A stretch of 64,000 bases of DNA. Origin: Diphasiastrum complanatum (Eukaryota > Streptophyta > Lycopodiopsida > Lycopodiales > Lycopodiaceae). Below the pieces are notes generated by a model. The model had not been told where the DNA came from and did not search any database. It saw nothing but the letters and a program-made list of their open reading frames with translations. The position numbers and the translations under genes are program-made. Shown here piece after piece: positions 12,579 to 22,054 of the stretch (within the stretch, counting starts at the first letter, position 1; each line of letters begins with the position of its first letter). Location: positions 458,217-522,216 of the forward strand of contig CM055108.1 in assembly GCA_029204225.1 (NCBI GenBank), read 5' to 3'.

Positions 12579-13587
12579 AGCGAATTAGAATTATTATCAT
12601 TAATGTCTTTTGGTACCCAAAGGTACATAAGACAAAAGATAGTACAAAAGTGTGGAGCATTGTCCGCATACAGACTTATTTACTAGTAAACAAAAAAGAA
12701 AGTAGCATATCTATCTCTCTATCTCTAAGAAGAAGTATCAAAGCTTGACCACCAGCTTGCAAGGATACAATGCAAGAGCTTAACCACTTGCTCTGCGGAG
12801 GAGGCTAGCTACGAGCAAGCTGGAAATAATGAGTGATAGTAGTAGTGGAGTGTGCTGTAGACCGGCGGGAAGCCCGTGAAGATCTGGTGATTTTGGATCT
12901 AGCAAAAGTATGTGAAACTCTCTGTGTCTTCGATCTTCGAATGGGGACTTCAAAATCCACAACGGAAATATTCTCTTTGTCTTGCTTCTAGAAAAATTGG
13001 GTAATATGAGCCTGGCTGTGATCCATATCTATGGTAGGTAGAAGTGAAGTTCCCTGAGGAAGATCATCATACCAAGAGTGGGGAGACGTAACAAGGCTGT
13101 AAGTAAGAGCAGGTAAACAAGACAAAGCATCAGCAACAGCGTTACTTTTACCAGGCTTATAATGAATATTAAAATGAAAGGACTGTAAAAACTGAAGCCA
13201 ACGGTACTGACGATCACTAAGATCCTTTTGTGTATGTAGGGGCACCCCCCTTTTCTTAGGTGCCATGTAGATGCAGCGCTGGACAGCCCACCAGCAATGG
13301 CCTTTGGCTCAGCAGATCTCCGGCAATGGCTTGTTTGGCAATGGCTCAGCAGAGGTGTTGGCTTAGACCTCAGTGATGGCTCAGATGGCCCAGCAAACAT
13401 GGCTCAGACGTAGCTCAAACGCTCAATCAGTGCTCAGGTTCCAGCGCTCCAATGCTTAGATTCTAGCGCTCAGAAAGCAACCTGATTCTAGCCTCCAGCA
13501 TGCTCAGATTCCAGCCTCCATTGCGATCAGATTCCAGCCTCCATCGCGCTCAGATTCCTCCATCGCGACCAGATTCCTCCATCGCGG

Positions 13588-13589
<2 letters not shown>
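12574..13589 (-). mobile_element. Unit X: ~1 kb chimeric unit with LINE-like 3' tail, bounded by (CT)n
   Basis: Read on the minus strand, the unit starts after the (CT)n at 13590 with degenerate repeats of a GCGATGGAGGAATCTG/GCCATTGCTGAG type. It runs through a Ty3 RNase H fragment, then a short Ser/Arg/Thr-rich open stretch (SKITRSSRASRRST), and ends in a tail that resembles the LINE tails here (GTCTTAT, hairpin GTACC/GGTAC at 12613-12626, AAAAGACATTAAT). It then meets the next (CT)n. No LINE ORF is present. I infer a passenger unit copied by LINE machinery. The alternative is a LINE end joined to unrelated DNA by rearrangement. Confidence 0.55.
12980..13266 (-). pseudogene. Ty3 RNase H C-terminal fragment inside unit X
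   Basis: The minus strand encodes LSDRQYRWLQFLQSF, IHYKPGKSNAVADALS and WYDDLPQG. This is the conserved end of the Ty3 RNase H domain plus the linker to integrase, where KPGKxNxVADALSR is diagnostic. The last Arg of that motif is Cys. No RT precedes it and no integrase follows it, so it is an orphan fragment; it may be from the same Ty3 family that lost this region in T2. The open frame from 13266 begins MAPKKRGVPLHTQ, whose first residues look like the LINE ORF1 starts, but this is not enough to claim a fusion. Confidence 0.8.

Positions 13590-13645
<56 letters not shown>
13590..13645. repeat. (GA)n/(CT)n tract, ~56 bp, between LINE C and unit X
   Basis: A perfect dinucleotide run. LINE C ends in it through ATCAATAAAGC on the minus strand. 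Confidence 0.97.
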
Positions 13646-13648
<3 letters not shown>

Positions 13649-15630
13649 TATTGATGTCTTTTCCATGCCAAAAGGCATATAAGACAAATAAGTACATATC
13701 AAGTATGTGGACCATCTGGGAACGTATGAAAAATGTCTCCAAAACTGAAAGAAAGCATATATAGTAAATCTAAACACAAATACCAAAGTTAACTAAACTA
13801 ATAGGTATGAAGCCAGAAATGGCTATGTATAATGGAAGCAAGCTGTAGATCATGTCCTGGAGGTGATGCTGCTACTATTGTTGTTGCTACTACTGAAAAA
13901 AGATGTAATACAAGTTGCAGTGGGCAGTGAGACTGAGATATGTTGCCGATGTCGAATGTAAGAGGGTCGTCTCCTCGTGGAAGGACGAAGAGGTCTAGCT
14001 GGTGGGCAATGCTGGGAGGTGCGCTATCTCTGATCTTGTGTCCTCATCCTCATCATCATCATCTGAATCTGGGACTAGTCGTGAACATCGTCTGGAGAAA
14101 AAGGAGATAATCTGAAGCTGTGTGTCAGGAGCAATCTGATGTCGAGGCTGTAGATCCCGTCGTAATAGAAACATCTCTCGGATCATAAGTGCAACACAAC
14201 GTGATCCTCATAGGTAACAAGTGAACGCAGTGTAATTGGTGTATCCCTAAACAAGCAATAGTATCTCCCACGAATCTCATAATAAGCTGGGCAAATAAAA
14301 ATAAAATGCTCCTCAGTCTCTACTGCACCTAGAGAACACTGCTAGCAGATCCTGTCCTCTCGTGGAGTAACCTGACACCGACCAATCTCAATCTCAAGTT
14401 GGTGTGAAGAGACATGGAGTTGACCCAATATGAATCTAAGACCATGTGATAATCCACATCGTTGATAAAGTGGTAGAAGTGGGAACCCTGATACATCTGT
14501 CTCCAAAAAATGAAGTTGATAAAAGTCGGGTTTGACACCCAATTGGCCATGCCAGGATCGCTCAAGGTAAGCTCTATAAATGAATCGTCTGATCTAGTCA
14601 TGGGTACCAGAAGGAAGAGCAGTGAGAAGTCTGGAGGCCTGAGAGAACCAAGCCACATGGTAACCCTGACTGTGAAGACGTTGAGATGAAATGAGAGCAG
14701 CCTGAGTATATCTCTGCTCAGAGGACTGGAACGCATTGACGCGCTGAATATATGTGATGAGCTGGAGTAAGGCATCAAGGTACATAGGCGGAACTGCAAA
14801 CTTAGCAAGGATGATCTAGTGTGGTACTGAAGGCTTAGCCCGAATCATGTGTGAAAGCATAGTGATCTGTAATCGTGAGATATTGGCCCAGTTAGATGAA
14901 GTGAGGCCCGTACACCATCCAGTTGATGCATATAGTGCTGTAGGAGAAACGATGGTGTCAAAAAGCCGACACTTACTCGAGGCATCTCGAATAGACTTAC
15001 AGAAGCAAAATCTCTCCATCTGGGCAAGGGAAGCATGGCCTTTCCCAAGTTTACTAGAAGCTGCCTATCTCATACTAAATATAGGACCACTAAAAAGTGT
15101 GCCCAAGTAAGTGTAGGATGGAACAATCTCTAACGGGCGACTGTCAAAAAGGAGCTCTTGTCTCAACATAAAGCTCCTAGAAGTGTTGAAGACCATCACT
15201 TTGGTCTTCACAATGTTCACCCCTAGGCCCCATCTGGAACAAAAATCATGAAGACAATCAATCTGTCCCTGTAACCCCTCTCAAGTAGGTGAAAGTAGAA
15301 CCACATCATCTACATAAAGAAATGTCACCAAGTCTGCAACCAGAACGACCGCACTGCTCTCAATAACTCTCTCCAACTCATCAGTATATAATCCAAAAAG
15401 TGTAGGGGAGAGGGAACATCCCTGCTTCACCCCAATAGTGCTCATGATCTGCTCTGAGATACCTCTGTCACTTCGGAAACATCCCAATACTCTCTCGTAA
15501 AGTGCCATCACTGCTAGGAATGTGTCATCAGAAAAACCAAGGTCTCATATCCGTTAAATGAGTAAGGAGCGTGGGAGAGAGTCGAAGGCTTTCCTAAAGT
15601 CAACAAAGCAACAATAGACACGTGAAAGGA
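13646..15630 (-). pseudogene. LINE C: 5'-truncated LINE, reverse transcriptase to 3' tail
   Basis: This minus-strand LINE begins in the RT palm near 15620 (VYCCFVDF, then RKAF-like sequence). It contains GVKQGCSLSPTLFG near 15420 and the catalytic block FLYVDDVVLLSP near 15320, with YVDD where LINE A has YADD. The thumb (FDTIVSPTALYA, MIRAKPSVPH; 15020-14820), the C-terminal domain and the Cys/His end near 14340-14290 follow, then the 3' tail with hairpin ATGCC/GGCAT at 13665-13678. Frames change near 15510, 15280, 14810 and 14330. It diverges clearly from LINE A, so it is a separate lineage member. Truncation at the 5' end is normal for LINEs. Confidence 0.85.
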
Positions 15631-15639
15631 CTAGAAAAG

Positions 15640-16076
15640 AGAAAAAGAAAACCAACCGTATTTATAAAAAGGCTAGAAAAATGTTGAAAAAGAGGAGGAA
15701 GTAGGGTGCTAGACAGCCACCAATTGGAGCTTCAAATAGGTTGCAAAAATGCTGAAAAATGTGATGAAGTAGGGCGCTGGACATCCTCCAATAGGATTTG
15801 CAAATAGGTTGCAAAAAGGGTAAGAAAGATGGTGAAGTACGGCACTAGTCAGATCTGAAAATGACCTACAAAAATGCCCATAGATGGGGTGTAGGGCATG
15901 AATCCAATGTTTCATGGATCTGTTGCGTACGTCGTTTTGAAATGGATTTGAAATGCGTTTCAAACAGGAGGTTCAGGTTTGAAACGGGAAATTTTTTTAA
16001 GGTTTTTTCTTTTTTTTTGGAAAATTTGTTTTTATGGGTTTTTGGGGTTTATACATGTCATAGAAGGACCAGTACC
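15640..16076 (-). repeat. LTR-element leader remnant with GGGCGCTGGACATCCTCCAAT repeats
   Basis: At least two 60-75 bp repeats (AAAAATGTGATGAAGTAGGG, then CGCTGGACA.CCTCCAAT) match those in the leader of the gag-only element at 34620-35350. A possible degenerate primer site (ACTTGGTACTGG on the minus strand) lies near 16065-16076. No coding part remains. Confidence 0.55.
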
Positions 16077-16920
16077 AAGTAGATACATCAATTTCATGAT
16101 ATTTGAATGTCATAAATGATTAAGCACAAGAATCTAAGTGGGTGCACAAGAACCTATTGGAGTCGAATTTCCAATAGCTAGATAATTCCTAGCTTTCTAG
16201 GCAATGCAACACAAAATGAAGGATCTAGATTCTACTTGAGCATTTGAAACCAAATCAAGTTCAGATCTTTACAGCATATAACCAGGTTGTTAGTACACTC
16301 AATCTACCATAAAATAAATCAAGAACAATGCTTCCAAACAATGCAAGATTTCGATCACAAAACAATGTAGATTGGAAGATAGAAAATCTCACGATCTTGG
16401 AATTTCCTTATGATAAAAAATATATTGCAAAGCTCCATCATTTATACTACTCAAGTCCAACCTGATATTAGGGTTATAACACCCTTAACCTAACCCTAAA
16501 CCTACCGTAACCATGACTACAATTAAGGTCCTCAATTTTCAAATGCTTTCGTAAAATCCACGTGTTTTATAGCAACGAAACACAAACCCATCCTGGATGT
16601 CATTTAATTAATATACTTGACCTAAAATCTTGTTGATTCAGAATAGTTGTGATAAGCCACAGTCATTATGTCAAACTAGTCAGAAATATTAAAATGGCAA
16701 ATGGCAAATGGCAAATGGCAAATGCATAAATATTAAAATCAAAATTGTAAAACTTTTAACTCAATGTTGATATTAGATAATTGACTTTCCATGATATCAG
16801 TTACTGTCTTCAAAGTTCAGGATCCATAATACATACGAGTCCAGTGTAATGCCACATGTCTGATGATATGTAAACAACTCATCAATACTGTGTACTATCT
16901 ACTAGTAATTAATCTACACT
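16077..16920. other. Non-coding, no gene seen
   Basis: AT-rich sequence without a credible open frame. It has a weak telomere-like stretch (TTAACCTAACCCTAAACC near 16487) and the heptamer repeat listed separately. It may contain the decayed LTR belonging to the leader at 15640-16076. Confidence 0.5.
16692..16723 (+). repeat. (AAATGGC)4 tandem heptamer
   Basis: Four perfect copies of a 7-bp unit followed by a partial copy. Confidence 0.9.
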
Positions 16921-17175
16921 CTAAGCTCTCCTAGCTTTGAGCCTCCTCCGAGTAGGTGCTGTGGAGCTTGTTGTGGTCTCCTCTTGAATATCAGGGATGC
17001 AGTCCTCATCGGAGGCAGACGTATGATGCCCCTCATCCTCACCCTCGCTCTCCTCGGACTCCTCCACATACTCCTCTGAGGACTCTAAGCTTGATGATGC
17101 CTCAGGCTTAGACTCGTCATGAGAGTTGTGAGCACGAGAGCCCTCCTCCTGTGTGCGCTGCTCAAGTGACTGGTC
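16921..17175 (-). CDS. Possible 3'-terminal exon, acidic Ser-rich tail
   Basis: I do not recognise this gene. A good splice acceptor (TTTGTTTCCATTTCAG) on the minus strand precedes DQSLEQRTQEEGSRAH. The frame continues 84 codons through a strongly acidic Ser/Glu region (SSEEYVEESEESEGEDEG) and ends with the basic TRRRLKARRA and a TAG at 16921-16923. Such tails occur at the ends of plant transposases and of nuclear proteins. No upstream exon was found nearby. It could be an orphan exon of a decayed transposon, or a chance open frame with an acceptor in front. Confidence 0.35.
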   Translation of the reverse strand, partial: DQSLEQRTQEEGSRAHNSHDESKPEASSSLESSEEYVEESEESEGEDEGHHTSASDEDCIPDIQEETTTSSTAPTRRRLKARRA

Positions 17176-17379
17176 CTGAAATGGAAACAAAGCAAAAAGA
17201 CATGGCTGCAAATAGGAGCCCTCTTAGAGGAAATTGCTCTATAAAATATGGCGATGGACCCACACCCTCCAAAAGATTGTCAAAACTTAGCAAACAAATG
17301 TTGTTGAAAAAGTGCCGAAACCTCTTCCCAATAAGGTTTTATAAAGTGCATTAGATAATGGTAAGAAAATCTACCAAAA

Positions 17380-17578
17380 TAGTTGCTAGAAAGGAGAGTG
17401 GCCACTAAATTAGCTGTCGCAAATATTTTACCAAATTTTTTTTTTTGGTTGCCAAGTTTAGTGGAAGTGAGTTTGCTAATTGTCCACTCAAGATCTGCTA
17501 TAAAAAAAAATGGAGATCCACCAAGTGTGAAAAAAACTAGCAATCCCACCAAGGAAAGTTCTATGATACCAAGTTATA
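17380..17578 (-). repeat. LTR-element remnant: leader and primer site
   Basis: The minus strand reads TATAACT then TGGTATCATAGAA at 17554-17566, the same LTR-end/primer-site arrangement as at 35352-35370. The next 180 bp align with the leader at 35140-35350 (gene-poor, with poly-T runs). The LTR itself is too decayed to bound. Confidence 0.55.
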
Positions 17579-18514
17579 GACTCAATCTATGAATATTGTA
17601 TCAATTAAGCATAAATGACTATAAGAGAATATAAGAATGGCCAAGAGCATATGGCTGAAGCCTTATAATCAATAGTAGAGGACTAATCTACCTAATGACT
17701 AAAGAAAGACTAAACCAAACCATAAGCTATGTAATCAAAAAATGACATCTGTATGTGTATACTATCTAGAGGCCCTTAGAACCTTCTAGAGATTAGGGCA
17801 ACTTAGGGTACTTTGGTCTCATGAGGACATGTTGTTAATGGTTATGACTTAGTACATAAGGGTATAGTAGTTACGGGTATACTAGTTAGGGGCTGGTTCT
17901 AGTATATAACTTAGAAATTCAACTCACATGTTTCTCAAACTCTTGCAACACATAACTATGTGTAAGTACATTCAATCAATCATTAGATCCAAGACAAACA
18001 ATGCTTCAAATTTATGCATAATAGCTACAATAGAACAATGCCGTTTGTAAGCCTGAAAATCAAAGTCCTTGGAAATTTCTCATCAAGTAGTACATCGGTT
18101 TGATCCAAATATAAACTTGCTCAACTTGGATATGATATTAGGGTTTTAGAGCACTTTACTAACCCTATTCTTACGCTAGTAATTCATGGCATCAGCAATT
18201 TTACCTCTTAGTCAGAATCGATGATTTATCAGTAATTTGATATCATTTGGCAATCACATCCACAAGTGGCTAGCCTCAAGTTTTGGGCTGATAATTACAA
18301 TAAATATGAAGGACACATGACTCTAATTATGTACAAATGATGGTAATGTGGTGAAACAAATCAAATGACCAAAATACTATAGCTAGTTCTACCAAATCCA
18401 ACAATTTATTCATGTGTTATCATTATCTATCACTTCCTTTACGATTTTCGAATGTTTGTCCATTCTTTATGCTCTTTTTTTTCATCTTTCAAAAATTGTG
18501 TATATTGAATGCAG
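17579..18514. other. Non-coding, probably intron of the DUF547 gene
   Basis: AT-rich and without a supportable gene. The decayed LTR belonging to the primer site near 17560 should start here. If the DUF547 gene's earlier exons are upstream of the window, this is intronic. Confidence 0.45.
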
Positions 18515-18574
18515 ACATATTTGGCTTATGGAATTCCTCGACATCATTTGAAGCGTGTATCACTTTTACAAAAG
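18515..18574 (+). CDS. DUF547 (MIP1-type) gene, internal exon a
   Basis: A 60-bp exon, phase 0 at both ends, encodes TYLAYGIPRHHLKRVSLLQK. It is bounded by TTGAATGCAG and AAAAG|GTAGTT. The peptide matches the conserved AYLAYGIPR...KLxSLxQK block of plant DUF547 proteins (often with an N-terminal leucine zipper, called ternary complex factor MIP1); their molecular role is poorly known. The block before it in the family (FWINxYNxLxMH) should be on the preceding exon, which I did not find in the window. The four exons listed join in frame without stops and give 207 residues, so this is a real host gene rather than a relic. Confidence 0.85.
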
Positions 18575-18705
18575 GTAGTTGTCAAGAGAACATATATTCA
18601 ATTAGTAATTGTGGCAAAACTTATATAGTGTACAGAAATTTTGATGGAAGTTACATAAAAGTGTGATGTATGAGAATTAACTCCAAGATCTCCATCCTAT
18701 TCTAG

Positions 18706-18792
18706 GCTGCATATAGAATCGGGCCCTATACAATCAATGCAGATACAATTGAGCAGTTTCTATTGGGTTGTAAACATCATCGACCAGCAAAG
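18706..18792 (+). CDS. DUF547 (MIP1-type) gene, internal exon b
   Basis: An 87-bp exon, phase 0, encodes 29 residues starting AAYRIGPYTINADTIEQFLL and ending HHRPAK. It is bounded by ATTCTAG and AAAG|GTACTA. It corresponds to the family block KAAYxVGGxxINAxTIExxIL. The intron before it is 131 bp; the intron after it is 13,423 bp and ends at 32215. Confidence 0.88.
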
Positions 18793-18950
18793 GTACTATT
18801 TGTATCCATTTTTTCATTTTCTTAGACCCAAACTAGATAATGCTCAAATTGCCATTTGTTTAGAAACTTGATAAACACACATCTAGCCAGATTTTCAAAA
18901 GTCAAATAATGGACTTTGAGATGAGGGTACATAGTTTTATTTGGAAGATC

Positions 18951-18952
<2 letters not shown>

Positions 18953-19026
<74 letters not shown>
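18953..19026 (+). repeat. (CT)n tract, ~74 bp, directly 5' of LINE F
   Basis: A perfect dinucleotide run on the plus strand, the sense strand of the LINE fragment that follows. This is the same strand relation as at the minus-strand units. Confidence 0.97.
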
Positions 19027-19028
<2 letters not shown>

Positions 19029-20330
19029 AGTCACCCCCACAGCCTTAAATGCAGTAGAGCCATGGTGTACCGGTCTTTTCTCCTCACATTGGGCCAGTAT
19101 CTCGAGATTGCAGACTACCATGTCAGTTCGTATGATTTGGGCAAAGCCTTCTGTTCCACACAAGATCCTCTTTGCCGAGTTTGCGGAGCCACCTATACAG
19201 ATAGATATAGATTTCTGGCTTATTGCATATGTTCAGAGAGTTCAAGCACTTCCAAATGCAGATGGGAGATATAGACAAATAGCGCTTGACTCTTCACATT
19301 TAACTTCATGATCAGGGTTACAGACTGTCATGGTTTTCTCAGGCATCCCACTTCATCCTTGATTCATTTGGTATCTCCATTATAGAGCTTCCCTTGGGTA
19401 CCCACTAGTATATTCGGCGCTGTTTATATCAAGCATATTTCGATCGTACATTGAGGCGACAGCTGGGGGTGAAGCCCGACTAATATCCGCCGACTACTAT
19501 CAGACGACAGCTGGGAGTGAAGCCTGACTCATTTCATTGAGCTAGACATAGCAAGCTTCCCAGCTGTACTATAGTACTTGGACTCAGGATTGTCACATAG
19601 CCTTAGATTTACATTGGGCCAGCTCCGCGTATCATCTCACCAGTTGGTTATTGAGACTGGGAGGTTCCATGGTATTCCTAGAGAGGAGCGAATATGCCAG
19701 CGATGCTCTTTGAGTGAGGTGGAGTCTTAGGATCATTTTATCTTTCAGTGCCTTGTATATTATGAGATAAGAGGGAGATACTATCGTTTGTTTTGCGACA
19801 TGCCCACCACACTACGGTCAATCATATCATATGAGGATTCTCGTTGTGTTGCACTTACGATACAAGAGATGTTCCTACTACGACAAGACCTATATCGGAC
19901 AGCCCATTAGAGTCATCCTATTTCTCAGCCTTCGATTACCCATATCTTCTCTAGGAGAAGACCATGGTATGATGATGATGATGTTGATGACGACGACATA
20001 CCTGTTCACAGAGATCAAAGAGTGCTCCACACATAGTCAAGTTGCAGCTCGAGTCATCCGACTTGTCATGAGGAGACACATCTCATCCTCCTAGATGACG
20101 TTAGCAGCTACCAGAGCTCCCCCATGTTGCAGCTCGTATTACTTCCTTCTATAGCATCGACAGGACATGATGATAGTGCTATATTCTACTTTAGATAGTA
20201 ATTAGATATGTTCTTTTATTGTCATTAGTGTTTAGGAGACGTTTCATATGCTCCCATTGTTACCACACACTTGACATGTACATTTACTAGTCTTATATGC
20301 CTTTTGGCATGGAAAAGACATTAATAAGGC
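19027..20330 (+). pseudogene. LINE F: 5'-truncated LINE, thumb region to 3' tail
   Basis: Begins at the (CT)n tract in the ORF2 thumb/C-terminal region (RLQTTMSVRMIWAKPSVPHK near 19100; AEFAEPPIQIDIDF) and ends with the CCHC region (CQRC ... HFIFQC near 19700-19760), then MPTTLRSIISYEDSRCVAL, paralleling LINE A. The 3' tail holds the hairpin ATGCC/GGCAT at 20297-20310 and stops near ATTAATAAGGC. A local duplication (GACAGCTGGG.GTGAAGCC at about 19454-19480 and 19505-19530) and several stops show decay. It lies in the sense direction inside the large DUF547 intron. Confidence 0.85.
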
Positions 20331-20475
20331 ACTGGAGGTCTGAACCGTCGTTGGAGGCCTGAGCCATTGCTGAGGTTTGAGCCATTGTTGTTGTAGGTCT
20401 GCCATCGCTAATGCAAGTCTGCCATTGCTGATGCTCTCTCTCCCAACCATTTCATGTAGCCAGCAATCGTTGATG
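20331..20475 (+). repeat. GCCATTGCTGAGG-type degenerate minisatellite
   Basis: Seven or so imperfect units of 17-21 bp (GGAGGTCTGAGCCATTGCTG and variants) follow LINE F directly. Similar units follow (CT)n tracts at 13589 (minus strand) and 25340 (plus strand). Confidence 0.6.
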
Positions 20476-21331
20476 CCTCATGCATCGAGTTCCAGCAAAT
20501 GAATCAAAGGGGATAGCTGACAATGTTAGTGTTTTAGGGTTCTCTCTCTCTCTCTCTCAACACTTGTTCACAGATTCCAGTTTCTTCTTGGTTTTCCTCG
20601 TTTCTTTATCTTTGGTTAGTGGGTGTTTCTGCCCGTTACCAGCTAGTTGGCTCTCTTATTGTGATCTTCTTATTACAAAGCCAGATCAGGCAAAAAGATG
20701 CTGTTAGGTTGTAGTATATTTCCCAGCCTGTCAGTGGGTTGCTCAGATTACGTTCACTCCAGTTGCACTCACAAGATCAAAACCATGCAAGCCTAAACAT
20801 TCATCTAAGGATATGTGTGCAATGCTGATGAATTCCATTCGATTCCTACTTCTATCTACTTGTAAAATGTTAAAGAACAACAAGATTCTCAGATTAAACT
20901 ACAGATCAACAGAAATGAAAAACAGAAACAAGAAACTAAAGACTAAACAACATTTTGAGAGTCCAAGGCTCAAGAAACACTCATTTCTTGATTCTTGGAC
21001 AGCCCAAGAACATCAAGAACTGGAATGTCAAGAATATGCAAGATCTACACCACAAATCTAGCCTATTTTTTGACTTGAATGCTGAAATCTACATTAAAAA
21101 CATAGAACAAGAGATCTAATCCACTCTACTCCACAATGCATAATGAAAGAAGGCAAGAAATTAATCTAGTTTCACAACCACACTCAAAGGAATGGAAGGG
21201 CATGCTCATAAATCACTCAAGAAAGCCATCATGAACAAGGAGCTTCAAGAATGCCAAAAACTCGTGGAAGATCTTCTTATTCAATTCAAGAGAAAAATGA
21301 CATTACATGTAAAGCTCCCTCACAAGAGAGA
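20476..21331. other. Non-coding intron sequence, no feature recognised
   Basis: Contains a short (CT)9 near 20540 and open frames without recognisable domains. No splice-framed exon is evident. Confidence 0.4.
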
Positions 21332-21336
21332 GGGGC

Positions 21337-22049
21337 AGCTATGGACTCGGCTCATTACATTCGTCGCGTCCATTTACATTTACTTTACTTTATGCATAAG
21401 CAGGCCTTGGGCCCTTTTTTATTCATTAGTGACACTTAGACTATATGGTTGGCCTTTGGCCTTATTATTCATTATTAGGCCATTTGGACATATTGGAGAG
21501 TGGGGGCCTTCTTGGAGGGTGCATTATTTTCCCTTCCAGTTGGGCTCTAGCCACCGGAAGCTTCCTTTTAGGGCTTCCTCTTGGCTATAAGTAGGGAAGC
21601 TGTTTCATTTGTTATTTAGCTGATGATATTGATCTCTCTCTTTAGCCTCCTTAATCTCTCTCTTTCCTGCTTTCTAGGGTTAAGTCTTGCTTATGTGCTG
21701 CTTTCATAGCTTAAGTCTTGCTTATGTGATGCTTTCATAGCTCATGCGGCTATTCGCAATGAGTGTCCATCTCTTTTCCAGTTTCCTTATTGGCTTCCTG
21801 GTGCTGATGCAGTTCTACCTTCTCGGGCTTTTTGGATACCTTGGTGCTCAAGAGCTTATTACCCGAGCCAGCTCTCATTTACAGCATGTTCAGCAGCGTT
21901 ATCAGATCTCAGTTGATCCCTCCTTAATCTCTCTCTTTCCTGCTTTCTAGGGTTAAGTCTTGCTTACGTGCTGCTTTCATAGCTTAAGTCTTGCTTATGT
22001 GATGCTTTCATAGCTTAGCTCTAGATCCGCTGTGGCTCTATTCATAACT
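21337..22049 (+). repeat. Solo LTR (713 bp) with AGCTA...TAACT ends and internal insert
   Basis: Flanked by a perfect 5-bp duplication GGGGC (21332-21336, 22050-22054). It begins AGCTATGGACTCGG and ends TTCATAACT, aligning with the 446-bp solo LTR at 2530-2975. It is longer because a ~95-bp segment (CCTCCTTAATCTCTC to CTTTCATAGCT) is present twice, about 21647-21744 and 21917-22015, with about 170 bp of unrelated sequence between the copies. A TATA-like CTATAAGTAGGG is at about 21585-21596. Confidence 0.85.
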
Positions 22050-22054
22050 GGGGC

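Noticed and set aside
16487-16505. Telomere-like TTAACCTAACCCTAAACC
   Set aside because: Only about two imperfect units; too short and degenerate to call an interstitial telomere tract.
18412-18666. An 84-codon plus-strand open frame (MCYHYLSLPLRF...)
   Set aside because: It overlaps DUF547 exon a in another frame; the exon's conserved peptide and splice sites show the true reading.
20480-20707. Hydrophobic plus-strand open frame resembling a signal peptide or membrane segment
   Set aside because: Low-complexity CT-rich sequence with no conserved neighbour, start context or family; chance frame.
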